Positions 17,763 to 25,581 of a stretch of DNA of 64,000 bases are shown here, in pieces. The position numbers and the translations under genes are program-made. The notes under the pieces were generated by a model. The model was not told the DNA's origin and made no database searches. It was given only the letters and a program-made list of their open reading frames with translations. Source of the stretch: Myxococcus hansupus (GTDB lineage Bacteria > Myxococcota > Myxococcia > Myxococcales > Myxococcaceae); NCBI RefSeq assembly GCF_000280925.3, contig NZ_CP012109.1:4856501-4920500 (forward strand), in the 5' to 3' direction. Each line of letters starts with the position of its first letter. Positions within the stretch are counted from its first letter, which is position 1.

Positions 17763-18755
17763 TCATTCCAGCCGCTGAAGCTCCTTCGCGAGCAACGTCT
17801 CCAGCTCGCGAATGCTGCGGTAGACGATGCAGCGGTAGGACGCGACGTCGAAGCGGAGCTCGCTCACGTCGCGCACCAGCAACACCGTCGGCCGGTTGCG
17901 GCCCCACGCGTAGCCGACCTCCAGGTACACGTTGGGGTTCGCCAGGGAGAGGTCGGCGATCACCACCTTCGCCGTCTCGATGCGCTCACGGATGCGCTGG
18001 ATGATGGGGCCGTCGAACACCGCCTGGTCCACGCGTTCGCACAGCAGCCCCGCGGCCTTCACCGGCCCCTGGATGCCGTAATGGTAGGTGTCCTCCAACT
18101 CCGGAGCGAAAGGCATCGCAACGAAGGCGTGAGGCTTTGCCATGGACACCGTGCCGGCCGACGCCAGCGGCGGCGCCTGGGTCGCCACGGCCATTCGCCT
18201 GACACGAAAGATGCCTTCGGGAAGTGCCTCGACGCCCGGGGTGTCGTTCAGGCCGCGGGCAATGGCCTTGGCAAGTCGTTGCGCGCGCCGCGCATCCCGC
18301 TCCACCACCGTGAAGCGCGTCAGGGATTGAGGCCCGGTGCCCCGCTGAAAGGCTTCGACGAGCCCGCCCACGAAAGCCAACACGGCCTCGTCCTCGTCCA
18401 ATCCGTAGTTGGGGCCGTGGACGGTGCTGGCGACATGCGCGAGGCCTGAATGGGATTCCAGCGCATACAGCGCGCGCACCGCGAACTGACGAATCTCGTG
18501 GTAGCCGAAATCCCCCAGACGCACCGTGCCCAGGAAGAGCGCCCGTGGCGCCGTCAGGGCACCTCGCGTCTCGACGAGGCGATATGCGCCGGGCAGGAGC
18601 TCGAGCTGGGACGTCGGCGCGCCCGCGTGCTCCAGGCGCGTCGCGGCCTGACCCGACGCGCCGTAGAAGCTCTGTGCATATTTGAACAGCACCGCGTCCG
18701 CCTGGAACTCGGTGATGTCTCCCACCTTCAACGCCATGTCGATGTACTGGCCCAT
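17763..18755 (-). CDS. Macro-like domain fused to a nucleoside deoxyribosyltransferase-like (TIR-like) domain
   Basis: 330 residues. Residues about 7-170 start LKVGDITEFQADAVL, then GASGQAATRLEHAG and VASTVHGPNYGLDEDEA, a pattern like macro domains or the related N-terminal domain of leucyl aminopeptidases. Residues about 208-330 form a second domain: HAFVAMPF (210-216), KVVIADLS (263-270) and NPNVYLEVGYA, with Glu279 at the catalytic-Glu position of nucleoside 2-deoxyribosyltransferases. Domains of this second type occur in predicted NAD- or nucleotide-cleaving effectors. Inference: it binds and processes an ADP-ribose- or nucleotide-like ligand in the cytosol. A start at the second Met (18737) is equally possible. 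It is divergent from the StyA-like gene. Confidence 0.65.
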   Translation of the reverse strand: MGQYIDMALKVGDITEFQADAVLFKYAQSFYGASGQAATRLEHAGAPTSQLELLPGAYRLVETRGALTAPRALFLGTVRLGDFGYHEIRQFAVRALYALESHSGLAHVASTVHGPNYGLDEDEAVLAFVGGLVEAFQRGTGPQSLTRFTVVERDARRAQRLAKAIARGLNDTPGVEALPEGIFRVRRMAVATQAPPLASAGTVSMAKPHAFVAMPFAPELEDTYHYGIQGPVKAAGLLCERVDQAVFDGPIIQRIRERIETAKVVIADLSLANPNVYLEVGYAWGRNRPTVLLVRDVSELRFDVASYRCIVYRSIRELETLLAKELQRLE

Positions 18756-18967
18756 TGACTCTCACTGTAAAGCCTCGCGCCGGCTGTTCCCAAGCAGACG
18801 CCAATCAATGCCCATCAGGGCATGACGCAATGCGCCTCTCTTTTTCTCGGCTATCAAGTACGTCCTGTCTGAAGATCTCCGTTTGTGTTGTGTTATGGAT
18901 CGAACCCGACCCTTGGGGGGTCCATCCCGACACAGCCATAACGGCGGGGGACACGGAGGAGAGTCAT
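18756..18967. promoter_or_regulatory. Divergent promoter region with inverted repeats
   Basis: This 212-base gap is less GC-rich than its surroundings (T tract near 18840, GTTTGTGTTGTGTT near 18881). It contains ATGCCC/GGGCAT (18808-18823) and a long-range GTTATGG/CCATAAC pair (18892-18898 and 18936-18942) enclosing smaller complementary segments. The pair could fold in the leader of the StyA-like gene or act as an operator. No promoter hexamers are called. Confidence 0.35.
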
Positions 18968-20290
18968 ATGGAGCGCATCGCAATCGTTGGCGCTGGCACT
19001 GCAGGACTTCACCTGGGCCTGAAACTGCTGTCCCACGGTGTCCCCGTGACGATCTACACGGAGCAGGAGCCGAGCCGGCTCAGGGGTTCCCGTCTGCTCA
19101 ACACCGTGGCGCACCATGCCCCCACGCGCATGCGTGAGCGCGTGTTGGGCGTGGACCACTGGAGTGGCCCCAACGCGGACATGCACTACATCGGCATCCA
19201 TGTGAATGGCGGTCCCCACCCGTTCAGCCTCCGGGGACGCGTGGACTCGCCTTCCATCTTCGTGGATTACCGTCAGTACCAGCCGCGCCTCGCGGAGGAC
19301 TTCGTCGCGCGCGGCGGCAGGCTGGAGGTGCTCCCGGTGGACCTGGACGTGCTGGAGCGCCTGTCGGGGCAACACGCGCTGGTGGTGGTGGCCACCGGCA
19401 AGAATGGCCTGACGCGCCTGTTCCCCCGCGTGCCCGAGCTGTCGCCGCACACGCAGCCGCCGCGCATGTTGTTCGCCGCGCTGCTCAAGGGCCTGCGCAT
19501 GCAGGAGCCCATTGGCATGAACGCGAACCTGATTCCGGGCCAGGGCGAAATCTTCGAGTCGCAGGTCGTCACCGAGGGCGGCCGGGTGCCCAGCGTGCTC
19601 ATCGAGGCCCTTCCAGGAAGCGAGCTGTCGCGGCTGAGCACGCAGCGCTACGACGAGGACCCGCGCGCCTTCGAGGCGCTGCTGATGGACATGCTGCGGC
19701 GCTTCGCGCCCACGACGTACGAGCGCGTGGACCCGGCGAACTTCGGCGTGCGCGGGCCGCTCGACTACCTCCAGGGTTCCTTCACGCCGGTGGTGCGCCG
19801 GGGCTGGGCGCAACTCGCGAGCGGCCGCTTCGCCCTGGCGGTGGGCGACACGCACGTGACGAACGACCCCGTCGCGGGCCAGGGCGCCAACGCGGGCTCC
19901 GCGTCCGCCTTCGCGCTGGCGGAGAACATCGTCACCGCGCTGGCCGAGCAGCGGCCCTTTGACGAAGCGTTCTGTCGCGAGGCCGAGGCGAGCTCGTGGG
20001 CCGCCACCGCGCCGGCGACGCATTGGACCAACGCCCTGCTCCAGCCGCCGCCTCCGCACGTCATCGAGCTGCTGGCCGCCGGCAGCAAGGACGTCCGCGT
20101 TGCCGATGCCATCGCCACCGCCTTCGTGACGCCGGAGCTCATCCTCTCCGCATGTGCCTGCCCGGAGAGCACCGCGGCGTTCATCGCGCGCTACCGCCCC
20201 GCCGCCCGCGAGGCGGCCCCGCCCGTCAGCCCGCTCGCGTGGCATCCGCCGCCCGAGGAGACCCCGGTCCACGTGTCACTGACGCGCTGA
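18968..20290 (+). CDS. StyA-like (styrene/indole monooxygenase family) FAD-dependent oxygenase
   Basis: 440 residues from the ATG at 18968, preceded by GGAGGAGAG. IAIVGAGTAGLHLGL is the FAD Rossmann motif. RLLNTVAHHAPTRMRE, VDYRQYQPRL, VVVATGKNGL, YDEDPRAFEALL and VGDTHVTNDPVAGQGAN (near 291-308) match StyA-type group E flavoprotein monooxygenases in order. Such enzymes use FADH2 supplied by a separate reductase (StyB) to epoxidise styrene or indole. No reductase gene lies in this window, so the reductant must come from elsewhere. The native substrate is unknown; indole-like compounds are one possibility. Confidence 0.82.
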   Translation: MERIAIVGAGTAGLHLGLKLLSHGVPVTIYTEQEPSRLRGSRLLNTVAHHAPTRMRERVLGVDHWSGPNADMHYIGIHVNGGPHPFSLRGRVDSPSIFVDYRQYQPRLAEDFVARGGRLEVLPVDLDVLERLSGQHALVVVATGKNGLTRLFPRVPELSPHTQPPRMLFAALLKGLRMQEPIGMNANLIPGQGEIFESQVVTEGGRVPSVLIEALPGSELSRLSTQRYDEDPRAFEALLMDMLRRFAPTTYERVDPANFGVRGPLDYLQGSFTPVVRRGWAQLASGRFALAVGDTHVTNDPVAGQGANAGSASAFALAENIVTALAEQRPFDEAFCREAEASSWAATAPATHWTNALLQPPPPHVIELLAAGSKDVRVADAIATAFVTPELILSACACPESTAAFIARYRPAAREAAPPVSPLAWHPPPEETPVHVSLTR

Positions 20291-20308
20291 GTGCGTCGGT
20301 GAGACACC

Positions 20309-20338
20309 GCGAGGGCGAGGACACGCGCTCGCCCTCGC
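20309..20338 (+). terminator. Terminator-like hairpin after the StyA-like gene
   Basis: Perfect 11-bp stem GCGAGGGCGAG/CTCGCCCTCGC with an 8-base loop, starting 19 bases after the stop codon; no T tract. Confidence 0.5.
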
Positions 20339-20404
20339 CGCAGCGGCGTGCTGGCACGTCATTCCCACCTGCTGGAGCGGTGTGCCGCGGTTATCTTCCG
20401 CGCC

Positions 20405-21361
20405 ATGCGATTCGCCATCGTGGGTTCTGGAGGCGTCGGTGGGTTCTTCGGCGCGAGACTGGTCCGGGCCGGTCATGACGTGACGTTCCTCGCTCGCGGC
20501 GCGCACCTGCGCGCCATGCGGGAGCGCGGGTTGACGCTCCGCACGCCGGAGGAGGACTTCACCGTGCCCGTCAAGGCGGAGGAGGACGTCCAGCGCTTCG
20601 GCCCCGTGGACGTCGTCTTCCTCGCGGTGAAGAACTACGACGTGGCCTCCGTGCTGCCCGTCGTGAAGACGTTGCTGGCGCCCCGGGAAGGCTCCGCCCG
20701 CGGCGAGGCACCTCCCTGGGTGGTGACCTTGCAGAACGGCGTGGACAGTCCCGCCGAAGTGGCCGCCGTCGTCGGAGAAGCCGCCGTCATGGGCGGCACC
20801 ACGTACATCTCCGCCGCCATCAGCGAGCCCGGCGTCATCACCCAGACGGGCACGAACCACCGCATGGTGCTGGGCGAGGTCTTTGGCGATTTGTCCCGTG
20901 TCTCGGCCCGGGCCCAGGCCCTGCGAGACGTGCTGGACGGCGCGGGCCTCCACGTCGAGGCCGTGGCGGACGCGCGGGGCGCGCTCTGGGACAAGCTGTC
21001 ATTCCTGGGCTGCATGTCCGGCTTCGCCACCGCGGCCCGGCGCCCCGTGGGTGCCCTTCGGGACAGTCAGGCGTTTCGCGACGCCTTCAAACAGGCCACC
21101 CTCGAGGTGCTCCAGGTCGCCGCCGCCGAGGGCGTCACGACGACGCGGACCCCGGACTCCCTGGTGCAGTACATGGACGGCCTGCCAGCCAACATGCGCC
21201 CGTCCATGCTCGTCGACCTGGAGAACGGCAAGCCGCTGGAGGTCGAATACCTCCAGGGCGCGGTGGTGCGCCGGGGCCAGGCGCGCGGCGTCCCCACGCC
21301 GGTGATGAGCACGCTCTACGCCCTGCTCCTGCCGCACGCCCAGGGCGAACGGAAGGGCTGA
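20405..21361 (+). CDS. panE: 2-dehydropantoate 2-reductase (ketopantoate reductase)
   Basis: 318 residues from the ATG at 20405. The NADPH-binding GSGGVGGFFGARL lies at residues 7-19, AVKNYDV carries the conserved Lys-Asn, and WDKLSFLGCMSGFA matches the C-terminal catalytic Lys region. VDLENGKPLEVEYLQGAVVRRG is the conserved substrate-domain motif. The enzyme reduces ketopantoate to pantoate in pantothenate/CoA synthesis. Paralogues with other 2-oxo acid substrates exist, so the biosynthetic role is likely rather than certain. Confidence 0.85.
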   Translation: MRFAIVGSGGVGGFFGARLVRAGHDVTFLARGAHLRAMRERGLTLRTPEEDFTVPVKAEEDVQRFGPVDVVFLAVKNYDVASVLPVVKTLLAPREGSARGEAPPWVVTLQNGVDSPAEVAAVVGEAAVMGGTTYISAAISEPGVITQTGTNHRMVLGEVFGDLSRVSARAQALRDVLDGAGLHVEAVADARGALWDKLSFLGCMSGFATAARRPVGALRDSQAFRDAFKQATLEVLQVAAAEGVTTTRTPDSLVQYMDGLPANMRPSMLVDLENGKPLEVEYLQGAVVRRGQARGVPTPVMSTLYALLLPHAQGERKG

Positions 21362-21404
21362 CGCGCACCGCCGGGTTGGAGGCCAGCCAACAGCCCGCCC
21401 TCCA

Positions 21405-21426
21405 GGCCCAGCGCAATCGCTGGGCC
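21405..21426. terminator. Hairpin downstream of panE
   Basis: Perfect 9-bp stem GGCCCAGCG/CGCTGGGCC with a CAAT loop, between the panE stop and the start of the next gene at 21448; no T tract. Confidence 0.45.
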
Positions 21427-21447
21427 GGATGCGCATATGAAGGGCCT

Positions 21448-22170
21448 ATGACCGAGCCGAAGTCCCGTCCTCCCGAGAAGGAACTGCCCCCGGTCCTGAG
21501 CCGCGTGGCATTCCTCGCGGTCGTCTCTGGCCTCACGCCGCTCATCCCCGTCCCCTTCCTGGACGACTATGCCCTCCGGCAGGCCCGCGAGAGCATGGTG
21601 CTCACCCTCCTCTCCGAGCACGACCTGCCCAAGAAGCCGGCCCGGGCCGTGGAGATGCTCGCCGGTTCGCACATCGGGCGGACGGCGGGCGGACGGCTGT
21701 TGAGCTCCCTCAAGGGCCTGGCGCTGTTCCCCGTGCGCAAGGTGTTCCGGAAGGTCTTCTTCGTCCTGTGGGTGAAGGACTGCGTGGACGTGGCCTCGTC
21801 CGCCCTGCACCACGGCTACCTGCTCAACCACGCCCTGGAGCGCGGCGATTTGAAGGCCGACGAACTCGAAGGCGCCCAGCCCGAGAAGATTCACGACGCC
21901 ATCGTCGCGGCCTGCGCGGAGCTGGACCCGCGCCCCATCAACCAGGCCCTGCGCAGGCTCTTCGCGGGCAGCCGGCTGCTGATGGCCGAGGCCACCCGCG
22001 CCTTCTTCAGCGACCAGGCCCCCGGCCCCCGGACGCCGTCACCGGACGAGAGCGCCGAGGTGAAGACGCTGACCGAGCGCCTCATCGCGGCGCTCTGGGA
22101 GGAGCGCGGGTACTTCGTCACGCTGCAAGCGCACTACGACACGCACCTGAAGGCGCGCCGGGCCGCGTAG
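21448..22170 (+). CDS. Conserved hypothetical protein
   Basis: 240 residues from the ATG at 21448, with AAGGG just upstream. The N-terminal part has a hydrophobic stretch, VAFLAVVSGLTPLIPVPFLDD, then GRLLSSLKGLALFPVRKV and FFVLWVKDCVDVASSALHHG. It could be peripheral or carry one membrane helix. The C-terminal half is helical and charged. I do not recognise the family. Its end converges on the DUF4105-like gene with a 3-base gap. Confidence 0.6.
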   Translation: MTEPKSRPPEKELPPVLSRVAFLAVVSGLTPLIPVPFLDDYALRQARESMVLTLLSEHDLPKKPARAVEMLAGSHIGRTAGGRLLSSLKGLALFPVRKVFRKVFFVLWVKDCVDVASSALHHGYLLNHALERGDLKADELEGAQPEKIHDAIVAACAELDPRPINQALRRLFAGSRLLMAEATRAFFSDQAPGPRTPSPDESAEVKTLTERLIAALWEERGYFVTLQAHYDTHLKARRAA

Positions 22171-22173
22171 GTT

Positions 22174-23182
22174 TCACGGCGCGGTGTCCGCGGCGGTGGC
22201 GGACAGGGGCTCGCGGATGCGCCGCGAGAAGTCCGGCCGCCCGTCCGCGGCCAGCGCCCGGGCGTTGATGTGGTACCGCTGGCGCACCTGCTCCAGGGGC
22301 ACGTCCTGGTCGATGAGCTTCAGCTCGTAGGCCAGCGCGTCGGAGAAGGCGGGCAACAGGGTGCGGTGGTCGTACGGCACCCGCGCCTCACTCACCGTCT
22401 CCAGGTGCCGCACCAGGTTGGTGGTGCAGTTGTTGGTGAGCGTGTCGTAGAACTCCGGCTTCTCGTGCAGCGCGTTCATCCGCGCCACCATGTCGAGGAA
22501 GAAGCGGGCGATGCGCTCCTTCGACGCGTCCACCGGATACATGTAGACGTCGTCCTTGCGGTGGTTGGAGCGCAACTGCACCAGGTCCCGCTCGTCCCCC
22601 ACCACGTAGACGAGCTCGAACTGGCGGAAGAGGCCCCCAGCGCGGAGAACGTCTCGCCCTTCTCGCGCCGGACCTCGACGGAGAAGACGAGATAGCGGCC
22701 GTCGGCGAAGCCGAAGCTCACCATGGTGTGGGCCGCGCCCCAGACGCCGGAGAAGGGCTCCACGACGAACCAGGCGCCGGTGAGCTCCCGCGTATCGTAG
22801 GTGGCCGAGTACCAGGCCGCGTCCCAATCCGACGTGTCTCGGTAACGGAAGTCCCGGACGTCGTACAATGTGACACGGGAGCCCACCACCTCCCCGCGAG
22901 CGGAGCGGGTCAAGTCGGGCGCCCAATCCCGCTGGGTCGCGGGATGCACCGTCTGGGTCCACCCCCAGACGGCCGCGCACCCCAGCGCCATGGCCCCCAC
23001 CGCCGCGCGCTTCGAGTGAAAGCGCCACGCCGCCACGGCGGCGCCGGCCAGCAGCAAGGCGGCCAATCCCCGCACGAAGGCAGGACCTTGGGGGCCCGCC
23101 CCGTCAAGGCCAGGGCGAGCGAGGCCCAGACGCCCCCCACCGCGAGAAACAGGGCCGTGACGATACGAAAAACCTGAGACAT
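22174..23182 (-). pseudogene. DUF4105-like membrane protein, broken by two single-base frameshifts
   Basis: The start is the ATG at 23182 ([15 protein letters not shown]), and the gene ends at 22174. The reading frame shifts at the C5/G5 tract 23090-23094 and again at 22634-22638. Adding one base at each gives 1011 bases, 336 codons plus stop: three N-terminal hydrophobic segments, then VTLYDVRDFRYRDTSDWD, a central region ending VRREKGETFSALG, LFRQFELVYVVGDERDLV and FYDTLTNNCTTNLVRHLE, which matches DUF4105 proteins. Both breaks are in homopolymers, so base-calling error is as likely as real decay. If intact, it would be an inner-membrane protein with a large periplasmic domain of unknown function. 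Confidence 0.75.
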
Positions 23183-23292
23183 GGCCCGCGAGTATAGGCG
23201 GCACCCCGTCTCAGCGCGCCCACGCCTTCCGTGTCTTGACCCCTTTTCCTGGATTGTGCCCAGAATGCGGCCCATTTCAGGAGATCTTCATC

Positions 23293-23508
23293 ATGGCGGA
23301 TGAGCGCGAGGACACGACTGTCTACAAGGTCGTGCTGAACCACGAGGAGCAGTACTCCATCTGGCCTGCCGACCGCGAGAACGCGCTCGGCTGGAAGGAT
23401 GCGGGCAAGCAGGGCTCGAAGGCCGAGTGCCTGGAGTACATCAAGGAGGTCTGGACGGACATGCGTCCGCTGAGCCTCCGCAAGAAGATGGAAGAGCTGA
23501 AGCAGTAG
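23293..23508 (+). CDS. Orphan MbtH-like protein
   Basis: 71 residues from the ATG at 23293, preceded by AGGAGA. The MbtH signature is complete: [10 protein letters not shown], then [18 protein letters not shown] and [11 protein letters not shown], with the conserved Trp residues. MbtH-like proteins bind adenylation domains of nonribosomal peptide synthetases and enable their folding or activity. No synthetase lies in this window, so it must act in trans; M. xanthus is known to have one orphan MbtH-like protein that works with several synthetases. It converges on fruA. Confidence 0.92.
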   Translation: MADEREDTTVYKVVLNHEEQYSIWPADRENALGWKDAGKQGSKAECLEYIKEVWTDMRPLSLRKKMEELKQ

Positions 23509-23526
23509 TTCCGGCCACGGCCGTGC

Positions 23527-23576
23527 GCACGCCCCCTGCGAACCCGGGCCACCAGGCCTGGGTCCGGGGGGCGTGC
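23527..23576. terminator. Long two-tier hairpin between the MbtH-like gene and fruA
   Basis: Outer arms GCACGCCCCC/GGGGGCGTGC (10 bp) enclose an inner 9-bp stem with one G-T wobble and loop ACCA. It sits between convergent stops (23508 and 23601) and probably terminates both transcripts. Confidence 0.65.
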
Positions 23577-23600
23577 TGCATGCGCGGTCCGATGTTTCGC

Positions 23601-24290
23601 CTAGAGGTCCGGCGGAGGCCGGACGCCCAGGTGGCACGCCCTCAACGCAAGCTGCGTGCGGTTCTCCGCGCCCAGCTTCCGGTAGAGCTGCGTGACGTGA
23701 GACTTCACCGTGCGCTCGGCGATCTGCAGGTGCGCGGCGATCTTCAAATTGTCCGCGCCGCCCGCCACGTACGCCAGCACCTCACGCTCGCGCTGCGTGA
23801 GCGCCAGCAGCACGCTCGCGGTGGGCGACGTCACCGGCGGATGCTCGAAGTCGTTCCGCAAGAGCTGCACCGGGAACAACCGCTCGCCACGGACCAGGGA
23901 GTTGATGGCGGACGCAACCGCCGTCGTTCCCAACCCCGCACGGAACAGGTAGCCCGACGCACCCTCGTCGAAGCACTGCGAGATGATCTCCGGCGTGCTC
24001 ACCGCGGAGAGCAACAGCATCCGCACCTCGAGCCGCCGCTTGCGGGCTTCCCGCAAGAGGTTGATGCCCTCGGTGACGGAGCAGCCCACGGCCGCTTCGC
24101 TGTCGCCTTCCACATCCATCACCGCGACCTGCGGCGGGTCCGTTCCCAGGCTGTCGAGGAACAGGCGCACATCCCTCGTCACCGAGGAGATCTGGACGCC
24201 TTCACCTCGGAGCCCGTCAGCGAGGCCCTGCCAGGCCGCCCACGGTCCTTCGAGAATCGATACACGAATCGCTGCTTGATTGGTTGCCAT
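23601..24290 (-). CDS. fruA: FruA, developmental response regulator (atypical receiver plus LuxR-type HTH)
   Basis: 229 residues, the length known for M. xanthus FruA. The receiver spans about 1-125, with Asp59 in VAVMDVEGD. The usual acidic pair near the start is reduced to a single Glu (SILEG), and the conserved Lys after GYL is replaced (GYLFRAG), so phosphorylation chemistry is doubtful; FruA is known as an atypical response regulator. The HTH (about 165-220) reads LTQREREVLAYVAGG, IAERTVKSHVTQLYRKLG. FruA activates developmental genes (for example dev and fmg genes) together with MrpC during C-signal-dependent aggregation and sporulation. Its long upstream region fits known MrpC-dependent control. 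Confidence 0.93.
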   Translation of the reverse strand: MATNQAAIRVSILEGPWAAWQGLADGLRGEGVQISSVTRDVRLFLDSLGTDPPQVAVMDVEGDSEAAVGCSVTEGINLLREARKRRLEVRMLLLSAVSTPEIISQCFDEGASGYLFRAGLGTTAVASAINSLVRGERLFPVQLLRNDFEHPPVTSPTASVLLALTQREREVLAYVAGGADNLKIAAHLQIAERTVKSHVTQLYRKLGAENRTQLALRACHLGVRPPPDL

Positions 24291-24815
24291 GCGAAGGCCC
24301 CCCAGCCGTCATGGCGAAAACTGCATGAACAGACAACTGACCACAGCCGGCTCCGGTACGACTTGGGCCAGTGGGTTGCATGACAGGGATGAACGAGCAC
24401 GTCCGCTGAGCCACTCCGGAGTCGGCCTACCGATATACGACTCGACTCCTGGCTGTTTTTGACTTTCAGCTACCTCTGACGTCCCTGCGGGCCGCACCTC
24501 CTTCAGCCCAGGTTCATGGTCCGACGAAGAAACCCTATCACTGGGAAAGCGCAGACGCGAACCAGCCCCAACGGGAGTGTCCAGTGTGCATGAATTAGAG
24601 CCCGTTACAGGGGTTTCATCCGTTGGTTCGTTGTCGCTGTTTCCCGCACGACACGCGGCCGCGTCCACAAGTCGATGAAGCCGCCCTCATTCGACCCCAT
24701 GACTGTCTTCCCGGCCACACGCGGTTGGGACCTGAAAATCCCGCAACTCGAAGGCGAATCGAGGCGCGACACAACCGCGTAGGTGGAAGGCAGACGTGTA
24801 TGCTGCGCCCCCAGC
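24291..24815. promoter_or_regulatory. Divergent upstream region of fruA and the RDD gene
   Basis: These 525 bases without a convincing gene are clearly less GC-rich than the coding DNA and contain several T tracts. They must carry the fruA promoter (minus strand) and probably that of the RDD gene (plus strand). MrpC is known to bind upstream of fruA in M. xanthus. I call no core promoter hexamers. Confidence 0.7.
24637..24654. promoter_or_regulatory. Candidate MrpC-type site upstream of fruA
   Basis: CTGTT-N8-GACAC differs by one base from the pattern GTGTY-N8-RACAC, which I recall for MrpC sites. It lies about 350 bases upstream of the fruA start codon. The match is short and could be chance. 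Confidence 0.3.
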
Positions 24816-25580
24816 ATGCGCTCTGCTCCGACACCCCATCTCGACGTCGCCACCCCCGAGCGTGTGGCGCTCACCCTCCCCGTCGCGGGCATTGGCTACC
24901 GGTGTCTCGCGTGGCTGGTGGACGCGAGCCTGTTGTTCTTCTTCTGGCTCATCGCGTACTTCGTCTTCACCCTGCTGGTGTCGGACGTGCTCGGCGTCTT
25001 CCAGGGGCTGTCGGGCGTGGCGCAGACCTTGATGGTGGTGGGCGTCTTCGCCACGCAGTGGCTGTACTGGACGGTGAGCGAGGTCCTCTTCCACGGACAG
25101 ACGGTGGGCAAGCGGGCGCTCGGCATCCGCGTGGTGCGGTGGGATGGCTCACCGGTGGGCGTGTACGAGAGCGCGGTCCGCAACCTGTGCCGCGCGGTGG
25201 ACTTCCTGCCCATGCTGTACGCCGCGGCCTGCGTGAGCATGCTGCTGACCCGCCAGCACCGGCGGCTCGGGGATTTGCTCGCTGGCACGCTGCTGGTGCG
25301 CGAGGAGCGCATCGACCTGGACAAGTACACCGCCGCGCCAGAAGCGGCGGCGCCGGTGACGTCGGCCGAGGGCGCGCGGACGCTCACGCCGGAGGACGTG
25401 GAGCTGGTGTTGTCCTTCCTGTCGCGGGCGCCCGGGCTGGCGCCGGACGTGCGGCAGCGGCTGGGCGCGCGGCTGGTGGAGCGCGTGGGCCCACCGGACG
25501 CGGCGTCGCTCGCCGCGGTGCTGGCCTCGGCGGAGAGCACCGAGGCCTTCCTGCGCGCCCGCGTTCAAGGAGCGCGCTGA
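24816..25580 (+). CDS. RDD-family membrane protein
   Basis: 254 residues from the ATG at 24816. GYRCLAWLVDASLLFFF is the RDD opening (Arg and Asp), followed by two more hydrophobic segments and the family motif HGQTVGKRALGIRVVRWDG, then RRLGDLLAGTLLV. The C-terminal 90 residues are cytosolic and helical. RDD proteins are small membrane proteins, some linked to ion or small-molecule transport. The next gene (SpoIIM-like) starts one base after the stop, so the two form an operon; RDD and SpoIIM-like genes pair often in bacteria. Confidence 0.85.
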   Translation: MRSAPTPHLDVATPERVALTLPVAGIGYRCLAWLVDASLLFFFWLIAYFVFTLLVSDVLGVFQGLSGVAQTLMVVGVFATQWLYWTVSEVLFHGQTVGKRALGIRVVRWDGSPVGVYESAVRNLCRAVDFLPMLYAAACVSMLLTRQHRRLGDLLAGTLLVREERIDLDKYTAAPEAAAPVTSAEGARTLTPEDVELVLSFLSRAPGLAPDVRQRLGARLVERVGPPDAASLAAVLASAESTEAFLRARVQGAR

Positions 25581-25581
25581 C

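Noticed and set aside
23236..23292. Upstream in-frame start for the MbtH-like gene
   Set aside because: The ATG at 23293 has AGGAGA at good spacing and gives the family's usual length.
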